Source: Nocardioides donggukensis
GTDB taxonomy: Bacteria; Actinomycetota; Actinomycetes; Propionibacteriales; Nocardioidaceae
Assembly (NCBI RefSeq): GCF_014842875.1
Contig: NZ_JACYXZ010000001.1
Location: forward strand, 1,178,001-1,242,000
DNA: 64,000 nucleotides
Direction: 5' to 3'
The notes beneath the pieces are model-generated. The model was given only the letters and a program-made list of their open reading frames with translations, was not told where the DNA came from and did not search any database. The stretch's first letter is position 1, and each line of letters begins with the position of its first letter. Of the stretch, positions 1-8,301 are shown in pieces. The position numbers and the translations under genes are program-made.

Positions 1-361
1 TGAGCTTGCGGGCCCACTGGATGACGCCGATGCCGATGCACAGCAGGGCCAGGCCCAGCGACAGGCCGAGGGTCAGGTTGGACGCGCCGATCCGGCCGAA
101 GGTGTCGGGCGACTCGCCGACCTCGAAGCTGAAGTAGGCGACGCAAAACAGCACCGCGGAGATCATCGAGATCACGAAGAACGTGGCGACCTGACGCTCG
201 GCCCGCTTGGCGGCTGCCTCGTCCACGTCGGTCGGCCGGGGGAGGTGCCGCTCCATGCCCGGGTTCGCGATGGGCTCCTCGACCCGGGCGGGGGCGTGCC
301 CGCCCGGGTGCGCCCCGTCGGTGTGGCCGGTGGCCGGGAGGTTGTCCTGGTGGTCACTCAC
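1..361 (-). CDS. qcrA: Cytochrome bc1 complex Rieske subunit QcrA, N-terminal part (cut by window edge)
   Basis: About 120 N-terminal residues are visible, starting at a GTG (361-359) that overlaps the qcrC stop by 4 bases (GTGA). The protein begins MSDHQDNLPATGHTDG, has a long hydrophilic acidic/His-rich cytoplasmic region, then two hydrophobic helices (around FFVISMISAVLFCVAYFSF and LGLSLGLALLCIGIGVIQW). This is the N-terminal pattern of actinobacterial Rieske subunits, which carry extra transmembrane helices before the [2Fe-2S] domain; that domain lies beyond the window. It works in the bc1 complex that passes electrons from menaquinol to the c-type hemes of QcrC and on to the aa3 oxidase. 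The upstream position of qcrC and ctaE is the classic actinobacterial order. The call rests on topology and neighbours, because the Rieske centre itself is not visible. Confidence 0.88.
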   Translation of the reverse strand, partial: MSDHQDNLPATGHTDGAHPGGHAPARVEEPIANPGMERHLPRPTDVDEAAAKRAERQVATFFVISMISAVLFCVAYFSFEVGESPDTFGRIGASNLTLGLSLGLALLCIGIGVIQWARKL

Positions 362-1242
362 GCCGAGGTCTCCTGCCTCTTCGAACGGGCGCTGTGGGCG
401 GCGATCCAGTAGGCGAAGCCCACGAGTGAGCCTATGCCGACCAGCCAAGCGAACATGCCCTCGCTGACCGGGCCGAGCCCGCCCATCTCGAAGCCGCCGT
501 AGTCGGGGTTCTCCTTGGTGGACTCCAGGAACGCGATGATCGAGGCCTTGTCCTCGGGCCCGAGGACCGAGTCGGCGAAGACCGGCATCTGCTGGGGCCC
601 GGTGATCATGGCCTCGTAGATGTGCTTCTCGGTGCTGTCGCGCAGCGGCAGGGCCACCTTGCCCTGCGGCATGGCGCCGCCGGAGCCCTCGAAGTTGTGG
701 CAGGCCGAGCAGTTGGTCAGGAACAGCTGGCCGCCGTTGACGACCGCCTCGCGGCGCTCGTCCTCGGACAGCCCGTCGAGGGTGTACTCGGACTCCTCCG
801 GGATCGCCGGCCCGGGGCCCAGGGAGGCGACGTACGCCGCCAGGGCCTCGGTCTCCTCGTCGGTGTAGGCCTTCTTCTTGACCGCGGCCTGCTGGCCGGG
901 CTGCTGCATCGGCATCCGGCCGGTGCCGACCTGGAAGTCGACCGAGGCGGCGCCCACGCCGACCAGCGAGGGGCCGAGCTGGCCGTTGTCGGAGCGGACG
1001 CCCTCACCGTTCTGGCCGTGGCAGAAGGAGCACCCGACGAGGAAGAGCTCGCGGCCCTCCTGGATCAGCTGCTCGTCGGCCTGCGCGGTGGTCCGGCTGG
1101 CGTTGGCCGGCGAGAAGGCGGCGTACATGGTGCCGGTCAGCACGAGGCCGAGCAGCAGCACCAGCAACCCGGCGACCGGGCCCCGGCGACGGCGGGAGAT
1201 GCGGCCGGCCAGGCCGTTGACGGAGCGGTTCAGGAGACGCAA
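358..1242 (-). CDS. qcrC: Cytochrome bc1 complex diheme cytochrome c subunit QcrC
   Basis: The 294-residue protein has two CXXCH heme c motifs (CSFCH near residue 72 and CSACH near residue 181), each in a cytochrome c fold, an N-terminal membrane anchor after an Arg-rich stretch (RRRRGPVAG) and a C-terminal transmembrane helix (WLVGIGSLVGFAYWIAA). This two-heme anchored form is specific to actinobacteria, which lack a soluble cytochrome c and use QcrC to link bc1 directly to the aa3 oxidase. The start is a TTG at 1242; no ATG or GTG fits the conserved N-terminus better. It lies 25 bases after ctaE and overlaps qcrA by 4 bases, so the three genes form one operon. Confidence 0.95.
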   Translation of the reverse strand: MRLLNRSVNGLAGRISRRRRGPVAGLLVLLLGLVLTGTMYAAFSPANASRTTAQADEQLIQEGRELFLVGCSFCHGQNGEGVRSDNGQLGPSLVGVGAASVDFQVGTGRMPMQQPGQQAAVKKKAYTDEETEALAAYVASLGPGPAIPEESEYTLDGLSEDERREAVVNGGQLFLTNCSACHNFEGSGGAMPQGKVALPLRDSTEKHIYEAMITGPQQMPVFADSVLGPEDKASIIAFLESTKENPDYGGFEMGGLGPVSEGMFAWLVGIGSLVGFAYWIAAHSARSKRQETSA

Positions 1243-1267
1243 CGTGTTCAGTCCTCGGTCTCGGGGG

Positions 1268-1915
1268 TCACTTGATCAGGTAGATGGTCGCGAAGAGGCC
1301 GATCCAGACCACGTCGACGAAGTGCCAGTAGTACGACACGACGATGGCACTGACCGCCTGCTCGTGGGTGAAGCGACGGGCCAGATAGGTGCGTCCCAGG
1401 ACGAACAGGAACGCGATCAGGCCGCCGGTCACGTGGATCCCGTGGAAGCCGGTGGTCAGGTAGAAGACCGTGCCGTAGGCGTTGGCGGGGATCGTGAGGC
1501 CCTCGGCGATCAGCTCGGCGTACTCGAGTGCCTGTCCGCCGATGAACACCGCACCCATGACGTAGGTGAGGATGAACCACTCGCGCAGGCCCCAGCCCTT
1601 GATCTTCAGCACCGAGCCGCTGCGGCTCACCTGGCCGCGCTCCGCGGCGAAGACGCCGAGCTGGCAGGTCACCGAGGACAGGACCAGGATCGTGGTGTTG
1701 ACCGACGCGAACGGGATGTTGAGCAGCCCGGTCTCGCTCGCCCACAGCTCCGTGCTCTGCGCACGGATCGTGAAGTAGGCGGCGAACAGCGCCGCGAAGA
1801 ACATCAGCTCGCTGGCCAGCCAGATGATGGTGCCCACGCTGACCATGCTGGGACGGTCGTGATGCCCGTGCAGACGGGACGCCGGAATCGCAGTTGCAGT
1901 CGCCACGAGCGCCAT
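1268..1915 (-). CDS. ctaE: Cytochrome c oxidase subunit III (aa3-type)
   Basis: The protein has the short five-helix form of subunit III found in actinobacteria, including [20 protein letters not shown] in the first helix and [19 protein letters not shown] and [14 protein letters not shown] in the later helices. It is part of the aa3 terminal oxidase, which forms a supercomplex with bc1. I chose the ATG at 1915 ([10 protein letters not shown]) over an upstream in-frame GTG at 1930, because the shorter form matches the usual length; the longer one remains possible. It is the first gene of the ctaE-qcrC-qcrA unit and is divergent from the ctaG-like gene across a 67-base gap. Confidence 0.95.
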   Translation of the reverse strand: MALVATATAIPASRLHGHHDRPSMVSVGTIIWLASELMFFAALFAAYFTIRAQSTELWASETGLLNIPFASVNTTILVLSSVTCQLGVFAAERGQVSRSGSVLKIKGWGLREWFILTYVMGAVFIGGQALEYAELIAEGLTIPANAYGTVFYLTTGFHGIHVTGGLIAFLFVLGRTYLARRFTHEQAVSAIVVSYYWHFVDVVWIGLFATIYLIK

Positions 1916-1969
1916 TATGTCCGCACCCACCCCCCGAGGGCGACCCGACCCCCGGTAGTGCCGACGTCA

Positions 1970-1975
1970 TAAACT
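1970..1975 (+). promoter_or_regulatory. -10 box of a leaderless promoter for the ctaG-like gene
   Basis: TAAACT ends seven bases before the GTG at 1983, the spacing expected if transcription begins at the start codon. No Shine-Dalgarno sequence is present between them. Confidence 0.5.
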
Positions 1976-1982
1976 TCACACC

Positions 1983-2897
1983 GTGCTCGCCCCCCGCCTG
2001 AACGCCCTCCAGACCCTGCCCGAGTTCACCCTCGGCCGGGTCTTCTCGGACTGGACGATGGACCCGTTCCTGTTCGTCGCCGCCGTCTGGGTGACCGGCC
2101 TGTACGTCGTCGGGGTGCTGGCCATGCGGCGGCGCGGGGACCGATGGCCGCTCGGCCGGACGCTGGCGTTCTGCGTCGCGGGCATGGGCGGCTTCTTCTT
2201 CGCCACCTCGTCGGGGATCGGGGCCTACGACACCACGCTGCTGAGCGTGCACATGGTCCAGCACATGATCCTGTCGATGTGGGTCCCGCTGTTCCTGGCC
2301 CTCGGCGCCCCGGTGACGCTGGCGCTGCGCACCCTGCCGCCGGCGCCGCGTCGGTGGCTGCTGGCGGTGCTGCACTCCCGGGTCGCGACCGTGGTCGCCT
2401 TCCCGCCGCTCGCGTTCGCCCTGTACGTCGTCTCGCCGTGGGCGCTCTACTACTCCGGCTGGTACGACGCCTCGCTGGCGTCGCCGTTCGTGCACGAGAT
2501 GATGCACGTCCACCTGGTGCTGGTCGGGACGCTCTTCTTCTGGCCCCTGATGGGCATCGACCCGGTGCCCGGACGCGTGGGCTACCCGTTCCGACTGCTG
2601 CTGGTGTTCCTGACATTGCCGTTCCACGCGTTCCTCGGGGTCACCGTGATGAGCCAGGACACGCTCATCGGCGGCGACCACTACCGGGCGCTGCGGGAGG
2701 GGCCGATGGGCTCCTGGCTGCCGGACGCCGCGGCCGACCAGGAGCTGGCCGGCGGGATCCTGTGGTCCTCCGGCGACCTGATCGGGCTGGTGTTCTTCGC
2801 GGTGCTCTTCACGCAGTGGGTGCGCTCGTCGATGAAGGAGGCCGAGCGGGAGGACCGCCGGCTGGACCTGATGGAGCGGAGATCGTCCACCGGGTGA
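1983..2897 (+). CDS. ctaG: Cytochrome c oxidase assembly protein, CtaG/Caa3 family
   Basis: The 304-residue polytopic membrane protein has about seven helices and the conserved His-rich segments of the caa3_CtaG family (HMVQHMILSMWVPLFLALG, HEMMHVHLVLVGTLFFWP, PFHAFLGV). Members are thought to deliver copper during cytochrome oxidase maturation. The C-terminus is a basic/acidic cytoplasmic tail (MKEAEREDRRLDLMERRSS). The GTG start is set by a TAAACT -10 box seven bases upstream. Its divergent placement next to ctaE-qcrC-qcrA fits a role in oxidase biogenesis. The specific metal function is family knowledge, not visible here. Confidence 0.9.
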   Translation: MLAPRLNALQTLPEFTLGRVFSDWTMDPFLFVAAVWVTGLYVVGVLAMRRRGDRWPLGRTLAFCVAGMGGFFFATSSGIGAYDTTLLSVHMVQHMILSMWVPLFLALGAPVTLALRTLPPAPRRWLLAVLHSRVATVVAFPPLAFALYVVSPWALYYSGWYDASLASPFVHEMMHVHLVLVGTLFFWPLMGIDPVPGRVGYPFRLLLVFLTLPFHAFLGVTVMSQDTLIGGDHYRALREGPMGSWLPDAAADQELAGGILWSSGDLIGLVFFAVLFTQWVRSSMKEAEREDRRLDLMERRSSTG

Positions 2898-2957
2898 GGC
2901 TCTCGACCCGCTCAGCCGGCGAGCGGCTCCACCCGAGGGGCGCGATACGATCTCGCT

Positions 2958-3365
2958 GTGAGCGACACCACCAGCCTCAAGGTCCTCGTCTACTCCGACG
3001 ACGTCAACACCCGCCAGCAGGTGATCTCGGCCCTCGGCCGGCGGCCGCACCCGGATCTCCCGGAGCTCGAGTACGTCGAGGTGGCGACCGAGCCGGTCGT
3101 GCTGCAGCAGATGGACGCCGGGGGCATCGCCCTGGCGATCCTCGACGGTGAGGCCGTCCCGGCCGGCGGCATGGGGATCGCCAAGCAGCTGAAGGACGAG
3201 ATCTTCCGGTGCCCGCCGGTCGTCGTCCTCACCGGCCGCCCGCAGGACGCGTGGCTGGCCACCTGGTCGCGGGCCGAGGCCGCGGTGCCGCACCCGATCG
3301 ACCCGCTGCACCTGGCCGAGTCGGTCGTCTCGCTGCTCAGGTCGCGCGTCCCCGCGACGTCCTGA
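2958..3365 (+). CDS. Atypical response-regulator receiver domain protein (pseudo-receiver)
   Basis: The 135-residue protein is a single receiver-like alpha/beta domain with no output domain. It starts [18 protein letters not shown], where the usual acidic pair is partly kept (SDD). ILDGEA supplies an Asp at the expected phosphorylation strand. The near-invariant Lys of the last active-site loop (usually KP) is replaced by His (PHPIDP), so phospho-signalling may be impaired or changed. TACGAT (2946-2951) ends six bases before the GTG, suggesting a leaderless mRNA. A similar small gene often precedes trpD in actinobacteria, but I know of no proven role. Confidence 0.7.
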   Translation: MSDTTSLKVLVYSDDVNTRQQVISALGRRPHPDLPELEYVEVATEPVVLQQMDAGGIALAILDGEAVPAGGMGIAKQLKDEIFRCPPVVVLTGRPQDAWLATWSRAEAAVPHPIDPLHLAESVVSLLRSRVPATS

Positions 3366-3370
3366 GTGCC

Positions 3371-3376
3371 TACGCT
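3371..3376 (+). promoter_or_regulatory. -10 box of a leaderless promoter for trpD
   Basis: TACGCT is followed by six bases and the trpD ATG at 3383. There is no ribosome binding site, so the transcript probably starts at the ATG. Confidence 0.5.
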
Positions 3377-3382
3377 GGCCCC

Positions 3383-4414
3383 ATGACCCACACCTGGCCC
3401 GACGTGCTCACCGGCCTGGTCGCGCGCCGGGACCTGACCGCGGAGGCGACCGCGTGGGCGATGGGGGAGATCCTGGCCGGCGAGGCGACCCCCGCCCAGA
3501 TCGCCGGCTTCGCCGTCGCGCTGCGGGCCAAGGGGGAGACCGTCGAGGAGGTCAGCGGGCTGATCGACGCGATGTACGCCCAGGCCGCGCCGCTCGACGT
3601 ACGCGGTCGCCTGCTCGACGTGGTCGGCACCGGTGGGGACCGGTCCATGTCGGTCAACATCTCGACGATGGCCGCGATCGTCGCGGCCGGCGCCGGTGCG
3701 CGGGTGGTCAAGCACGGCAACCGGTCGGCGTCCTCGAAGTCCGGATCCGCGGACGTGCTCGAGGCGCTCGGCGTGCGGCTCGACCTGACCCCGGCGCAGG
3801 TCGCCGCGGTCGTGGGCGAGGCCGGGATCACCTTCGCCTTCGCCCCGACCTTCCATGCCGCGCTGCGACACGCGGCGGTGCCGCGTCGCGAGCTGGGGAT
3901 CGCCACCACGTTCAACCTGCTCGGTCCGCTCGCCAATCCGGCCCGGCCGGCCGCCCAGGCGATCGGCTGTGCCGACGCCGCGACCGCCGAGGTGCTCGCG
4001 GGGGTCTTCGCCCGGCGCGGCGTGGACGCGCTGGTCTTCCGCGGGGACGACGGTCTCGACGAGCTGACCACGACCACCACCTCGTCGGTGTGGACCGTGC
4101 ACGACGGCGGTGTGGAGCCGGTGACGGTGGACCCTCGCGACTACGACCTGCCGCTGGCCACGGCCGACGACCTGCGCGGCGGCGACACCGCCCACAACGC
4201 GGACGTGGTGCGCCGCCTGCTGTTCGGCGAGACCGGACCGGTGCGGGACGCGGTGCTGCTCAACGCCGGCGCCGCGCTGGCGGTCTACGCCGGAGACGTC
4301 GCGGACGTGCGCTCGGCGATCGGGGACGGCATCGCCCGGGCCACGGAGGCGATCGACTCCGGCGCGGCGAAGGACTCGCTGGTCACCTGGGTGGCGGCCT
4401 GCGCCTCCGCGTGA
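3383..4414 (+). CDS. trpD: Anthranilate phosphoribosyltransferase
   Basis: The enzyme transfers phosphoribose from PRPP to anthranilate, the second step of tryptophan synthesis. The 343-residue protein has the family signatures: [20 protein letters not shown] (PRPP-binding glycine loop), [20 protein letters not shown], and [13 protein letters not shown] near the middle, then GLDELTTT for the metal and anthranilate site. Length is normal. The gene stands alone, away from other trp genes, which is common in actinobacteria where trpD lies beside the qcr/cta cluster. The start at ATG 3383 is supported by a TACGCT box six bases upstream; an earlier in-frame start would run into the preceding gene. 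It is convergent with the next gene after 13 bases. Confidence 0.97.
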   Translation: MTHTWPDVLTGLVARRDLTAEATAWAMGEILAGEATPAQIAGFAVALRAKGETVEEVSGLIDAMYAQAAPLDVRGRLLDVVGTGGDRSMSVNISTMAAIVAAGAGARVVKHGNRSASSKSGSADVLEALGVRLDLTPAQVAAVVGEAGITFAFAPTFHAALRHAAVPRRELGIATTFNLLGPLANPARPAAQAIGCADAATAEVLAGVFARRGVDALVFRGDDGLDELTTTTTSSVWTVHDGGVEPVTVDPRDYDLPLATADDLRGGDTAHNADVVRRLLFGETGPVRDAVLLNAGAALAVYAGDVADVRSAIGDGIARATEAIDSGAAKDSLVTWVAACASA

Positions 4415-4427
4415 GCCTCGCCGTGCC

Positions 4428-5033
4428 TCAGAGGTCGAGCACGTACCGGTCGCCCTCGCGGTGGAAGCCGAGCCGGTCGTAGTAGGCGTCGACCATTCGC
4501 GGGGAGGTCTCCACGCGGGTCAGGCCCTGCTCGCGCAGCAGTCCGCTCCTGCGCCACACGAACTCGCCGGGGGAGAAGTCCCGGAAGCGGGGGGTCACGT
4601 AGTCGAGGAGCACGCGGCCAGTCGTGCCGTCGCTCTCGAGGACCACCACCCCGACCGTCTCGTCGCCCTTCTGGACCAGGTACGCCGTGGTGCCGGCGAC
4701 GGCGCCGCCGAAGTCGGGTTGGAAGCGGCGGATGTCGGCGCCGTGCTGGCGCAGGACGTACCTGAGGTAGATGTCCTCGGGGCGCACCTGCAGGACCTCG
4801 AACGCGGCCTCGTCGTGGCGGTCCCGCAGGAGCGCGACGATGAACCACAGGTTGATGACGAACAGGGCCAGGTTCATCGCCACCATCGGCCACACGCCGA
4901 GGGCGGCGTTGAAGATCGTGAGCAGCACGCTGGCGATGCTGTTGAGCACGCGGAGCCGCAGCACCCGCGCCTGGAGGAGGGAGAAGATCAGCAGGGCGCT
5001 GCCGCCCCAGCCGAGGAGATCGAGCCAAGTCAC
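4428..5033 (-). CDS. Membrane domain (YgjV-like) fused to GNAT-like domain
   Basis: The 201-residue protein has two parts. Residues 1 to about 70 form two or three hydrophobic helices (MTWLDLLGWGGSALLIFSLL, LNSIASVLLTIFNAALG, MVAMNLALFVINLWFIVALL), resembling small YgjV-type inner membrane proteins. From about residue 80 it looks like an acetyltransferase fold (GTTAYLVQKGDETVGVVVLE, then RFRDFSPGEFVW and YYDRLGFHREGDRYVLDL at the end). The canonical acetyl-CoA loop (Q/RxxGxG/A) is not clear, so catalysis is uncertain. AGGCTA (5040-5045, read TAGCCT) lies six bases before the GTG start. I infer a membrane-tethered acyltransferase-like protein; the substrate is unknown. Confidence 0.65.
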   Translation of the reverse strand: MTWLDLLGWGGSALLIFSLLQARVLRLRVLNSIASVLLTIFNAALGVWPMVAMNLALFVINLWFIVALLRDRHDEAAFEVLQVRPEDIYLRYVLRQHGADIRRFQPDFGGAVAGTTAYLVQKGDETVGVVVLESDGTTGRVLLDYVTPRFRDFSPGEFVWRRSGLLREQGLTRVETSPRMVDAYYDRLGFHREGDRYVLDL

Positions 5034-5115
5034 CGGCGAAGGCTACAAGGGGGGCCGCCGCCGCCCCAATCGCGGAGGCCCCCGTCGAGGCCTCAGGCGA
5101 GGCCCAGTCGCGGCG

Positions 5116-5394
5116 TCAGTCGAGGCCCAGCGAGAACGCCGACTCGAGGTCGTGGCTGGAGTAGGCCCGGAACGCGATGTGGGTCTCGGTCGAGGTGACC
5201 CCGGCGACCTTGTTGAGCCGGTCGGCGACCACGGCGGCGACGTCGTCGTGGCTGCGCACCCGGATCATCGCCACGAGGTCGATCTGACCGGTGACCGAGT
5301 ACACCTCGCTCACCCCGTCCAGCGCGGCGATCGACTCGGCGACCTCGGGGATCCGGTCGACCTCGGCCTTGACGAACACGATGGCGGTGATCAC
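5116..5394 (-). CDS. Stand-alone Lrp/AsnC ligand-binding (RAM) domain protein
   Basis: The 92-residue protein is only the C-terminal RAM domain of the Lrp/AsnC family (VITAIVFVKAEVDRIPEVAE, then GVSEVYSVTGQIDLVAMIRV and DRLNKVAGVTSTETHIAFRA), without the helix-turn-helix. Such proteins oligomerise and bind amino acids; they may modulate full-length Lrp proteins. I prefer the GTG at 5394 over the GTG at 5403, because a TAGCGT box (5402-5407 on the minus strand) lies seven bases upstream of 5394 and the upstream GTG would sit inside that promoter. It lies 10 bases from the end of the exonuclease gene on the same strand. Confidence 0.85.
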   Translation of the reverse strand: MITAIVFVKAEVDRIPEVAESIAALDGVSEVYSVTGQIDLVAMIRVRSHDDVAAVVADRLNKVAGVTSTETHIAFRAYSSHDLESAFSLGLD

Positions 5395-5404
5395 GGGGAC
5401 CACG

Positions 5405-7186
5405 CTAGCGGGTCGGCTGGTGCACCGGGGCGAGGCTGCGCCGGTCGTCGAAGGGGACGAGCGAGGTGCGGGACTCCGCGGCCGCGTCGTGCAGGGCGAG
5501 GTGGCGTCGGGCGCCGCCCACCGGGCAGGTCCACTCGCCGGTCACGTCCACCAGCCGCACGCCCTCGGACTCCAGCCACCGCAGCACCTTCTCGGTCTCC
5601 TCGGCCGTGGCCGCCGGCACCGGCCCCGGGGCCGGCAGCACGGTCTCGGCGGAGGCGCGCAGCTGTGCGACGTACTCGTGCGCGTCGGCACCCGGCGGGA
5701 TGACGCCCGCCGCGGCGAGCCGGCCGTGCCGCACGACGTGGACCGCCCAGCGGCCGTCGTCCTCGCGCCGCGCCGCCACCACCTCGGGGCACCGGGTCAG
5801 CGCCGAGAGCCGCTGGGTCCGGGCCGCGGCGCGGATGAACGCGGCCAGCCGGTCCCGGTGCACACCGGCCTCCTCGAAGCGCTCGTCGGCGGCCAGGCCG
5901 GCCATCCGGAGGTTGATCGTCTCGACCACCTCGTCCGGACGACGCAGCAGGCTGTCGCGCAGCCGGGCGACCACGGCGGCGTACGTCGCGGCGTCGGTGC
6001 TGCCGTCGCAGGGGGACAGGCAGCGCCCCATCTCGGCGAGCACGCACGGCGAGCGCGATGGCTCGCGGGCGAGCCGGTCCGAGCACTGACGCACCGGGAA
6101 GGTGTCGTGCAGGGCGGCCAGGCAGCGCTCGGCGGCCTTCCGGGACGAGAACGGGCCGAGGTAGTCGGCGTCGTCGTCGAGCACCCGGCGGACCAGGGAG
6201 AGTCGCGGCCACGGCTCCCGGGTGAGCTTGAGGAAGTGCACCTTCTCGGGGAAGCGGGAGCGCCGGTTGTACTTCGGCTTGTGCTCGGCGATCAGCCGCA
6301 GCTCGCGGACCTGGGCCTCCAGCGGGGTGGCGCACTCGAGGCCGGTGACGGTCTCGGCCAGGCGCACCATCTCGCCCATGCGGGAGCGGGTCTCGGAGGC
6401 GGTGAAGTAGGTGCGGACCCGGGTGCGCAGGTCGCGTGAGGTGCCCACGTAGAGGACCCGTGACCGCTCGTCGCGGAACAGGTAGACGCCCGGGGCGTGG
6501 GGGAGCGGCTCGGCCAGGTGTCGCTTGCGACGCTGGGCGGCGCTGACCTTGGCAGAGAAGGTCTGCAGCTCCTCGAGCGTGTGCACCCCGAGGCCGCCCA
6601 GTCGCCCCAGCAGGCCGTGCAGCACGTCGACGGTCGCGCGGGCGTCGGACAGAGCCCGGTGGTTGGGGGTGGTGGTGGCTCCGAAGAGCACGGCCAGCGA
6701 GGACAGCTTGCAGTTGGGCGCGTCGTCGCGGGTGATCACCCGGCGGGCCAGCCGGGCGGTGTCCACGACCTCGAACCGCGGCCACGGACGAGCCTGCTCG
6801 GCCGCGAAGTGCTGCAGGAAGCCGACGTCGAAGGGGGCGTTGTGGGCGACCAGCACGGTGCCCTGAGCGAACTCGAGGAAGGCAGGCAGCGCCGACTCGA
6901 TGGGCGGGGCGTCGGCCACCATCGAGTTGGTGATCCCGGTCAGGACGGCGATGAACGCCGGGATCCGGGTGTGCGGGTTGACCAGCGTCTGGAACTCGCC
7001 CAGGACCTCGCCGCCCCGGACCTTGACCGCGCCGATCTCGGTGATCATCGAGCCCGCCCTGGCCGAGCCGCCGGTGGTCTCGAGGTCGACGACGCAGAAC
7101 GTCAGGTCGCGCAGGGGACGGCCGAGCTCGTCGAAGCTGCGCTGTGCCTCCCACCGGGAGGGCGCAGCAGGGGCGGGGTCGTTCAT
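5405..7186 (-). CDS. DEDDh exonuclease domain fused to UvrC-like GIY-YIG nuclease (Cho-like)
   Basis: The 593-residue protein joins two nucleases. The N-terminal third is a DnaQ/epsilon-type 3'-5' exonuclease with all acidic ligands: CVVDLETTGG (D and E), HNAPFDVGFL (D), and HRALSDARATVDVL (H and D). The second part is a GIY-YIG domain (PGVYLFRDERSRVLYVGTS, then LRTRVRTYF) with the UvrC cysteine segment (RQCSDRL, SPCVLAEMGRCLSPCDG). The UvrB-binding and C-terminal incision domains of true UvrC are absent. A homologous fusion sits beside trpD in mycobacteria. A role in excision repair is likely but inferred. The start at ATG 7186 is backed by TAGCGT seven bases upstream; the longer reading to 7243 would lack a promoter. 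Confidence 0.9.
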   Translation of the reverse strand: MNDPAPAAPSRWEAQRSFDELGRPLRDLTFCVVDLETTGGSARAGSMITEIGAVKVRGGEVLGEFQTLVNPHTRIPAFIAVLTGITNSMVADAPPIESALPAFLEFAQGTVLVAHNAPFDVGFLQHFAAEQARPWPRFEVVDTARLARRVITRDDAPNCKLSSLAVLFGATTTPNHRALSDARATVDVLHGLLGRLGGLGVHTLEELQTFSAKVSAAQRRKRHLAEPLPHAPGVYLFRDERSRVLYVGTSRDLRTRVRTYFTASETRSRMGEMVRLAETVTGLECATPLEAQVRELRLIAEHKPKYNRRSRFPEKVHFLKLTREPWPRLSLVRRVLDDDADYLGPFSSRKAAERCLAALHDTFPVRQCSDRLAREPSRSPCVLAEMGRCLSPCDGSTDAATYAAVVARLRDSLLRRPDEVVETINLRMAGLAADERFEEAGVHRDRLAAFIRAAARTQRLSALTRCPEVVAARREDDGRWAVHVVRHGRLAAAGVIPPGADAHEYVAQLRASAETVLPAPGPVPAATAEETEKVLRWLESEGVRLVDVTGEWTCPVGGARRHLALHDAAAESRTSLVPFDDRRSLAPVHQPTR

Positions 7187-7345
7187 GTGATCGACGCTAG
7201 AGCGGACCACTGACACATCCTGGGACGCCGCGCGGCACGGCACGTGGGGCCCGACGGAACGCCGGTGTCGGTGCGGTGTCGGTGCCGGGTGCGAGGGTGC
7301 TCAGCGCCGAGGGATCCACTCCGGCCCGACGAGAGGAACGTGCGG

Positions 7346-7552
7346 ATGAGCGTGCGAATCGACTGTGACACCTGCGTGGTGCGCGGCCTGGCCTGTCACG
7401 ACTGCGTGGTGACGGTGCTGCTCGGACCGCCACCCGAGCTGGCGTTCGACGACGACGAGTGTCGCGCGCTGGACGTGCTGGCGGACTCCGGCATGGTGCC
7501 CCCGCTGCGGATGGTCACCCCGGTCTCCGGCCCGGACATCGAGTCGGCCTGA
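7346..7552 (+). CDS. Small protein with paired CxxC motifs
   Basis: The 68-residue protein starts MSVRIDCDTCVVRGLACHDC, with four cysteines as CDTC (7, 10) and CHDC (17, 20), a likely metal-binding knuckle. The rest is VTVLLGPPPELAF, then acidic (DDDECRALDVLAD) and a short tail. GAGAGGAACG lies about 10 bases before the ATG. I have the impression that small proteins of this sort occur between the exonuclease fusion and nlpC in related genomes, but no function is known to me. Its 3' 157 bases overlap the tail of the convergent membrane protein gene. Confidence 0.65.
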   Translation: MSVRIDCDTCVVRGLACHDCVVTVLLGPPPELAFDDDECRALDVLADSGMVPPLRMVTPVSGPDIESA

Positions 7553-8301
7553 CCCTCGGCCAGCCTGCCGAAGAGCGGGTAGAGCGAGAGGCAGATGACG
7601 GCGAAGGCAGCGAACGGGAGGGTCCCGTCCGGCATCAGGACCAGGATGGACAGGTGCAGGCCCACGCCGGCCGCCACGCCCAGCCGTCGGGTCCGTCGGA
7701 ACCACAGCGCGAACGCCAGGAACAGCTCCGTGCCCACGGCACCCACGGCGAGTCCCTGGTGGAGCTCGATGGGCAGGTCGAGCCGCAGCCACTGGGCGAA
7801 CGGCTCGCCGCTGAGGAACCCCTCGTTCAACTTGCTCGCCCCGGCGAACAGGTAGCAGAGGGAGAGCTGGGTCATCAGCAGCATCGGCGCCCAGGCCGCT
7901 GCCGGGCCGCAGTGGCGGACCCGGCGTACCGCCAGGGCACGGTCGGGGGCGGACAGCGCCAACCACGGGAGCAGGCTGGTGAGCAGCCACGCATGGTGGC
8001 TGTAGGCCTGCTGGTCCCAGAGGAGCAGGGCGACGTTGAGCAGGGTCGCCGCCCAGGCCGCGGGACGCGCGAACAGGCCGACCGCAAGACAGATCCCGGC
8101 CAGGACCATGAGACCGGTGACCGCGAGGACGGTCGGGATCGTCGGGTCGGGGACGCCGGGCAGCACCGGGAGCCGGACCGCGCCGTGCGCGATCCGGGAG
8201 AGGACGACCGCCATCTCGAGCGCGAACAGGACGGTGCCGACGCCGAGCCCGATCCGCGCGAGGGCCAGCGGGCGCGCCAGGTCACCCGTCAGGGCCGGCA
8301 T
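7396..8301 (-). CDS. HTTM-like (vitamin K-dependent carboxylase-like) membrane protein
   Basis: The protein has about seven to eight hydrophobic segments (for example LALARIGLGVGTVLFALEMA, TVLAVTGLMVLAGICLAVG, LLMTQLSLCYLFAGASKL). The segment SLCYLFAGASKLNEGF and the following GEPFAQWL match the HTTM-type family of DoxX/VKGC-like membrane proteins. No substrate can be assigned. The start overlaps the preceding gene by 13 bases, so translation is probably coupled. After GRLAEGQADS the last ~50 residues are Ser/Thr/Gly-rich and lie antisense to the small CxxC gene; they look unlike a folded domain. Either the two genes truly overlap or the real stop was lost by a small frameshift. Confidence 0.7.
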   Translation of the reverse strand: MPALTGDLARPLALARIGLGVGTVLFALEMAVVLSRIAHGAVRLPVLPGVPDPTIPTVLAVTGLMVLAGICLAVGLFARPAAWAATLLNVALLLWDQQAYSHHAWLLTSLLPWLALSAPDRALAVRRVRHCGPAAAWAPMLLMTQLSLCYLFAGASKLNEGFLSGEPFAQWLRLDLPIELHQGLAVGAVGTELFLAFALWFRRTRRLGVAAGVGLHLSILVLMPDGTLPFAAFAVICLSLYPLFGRLAEGQADSMSGPETGVTIRSGGTMPESASTSSARHSSSSNASSGGGPSSTVTTQS

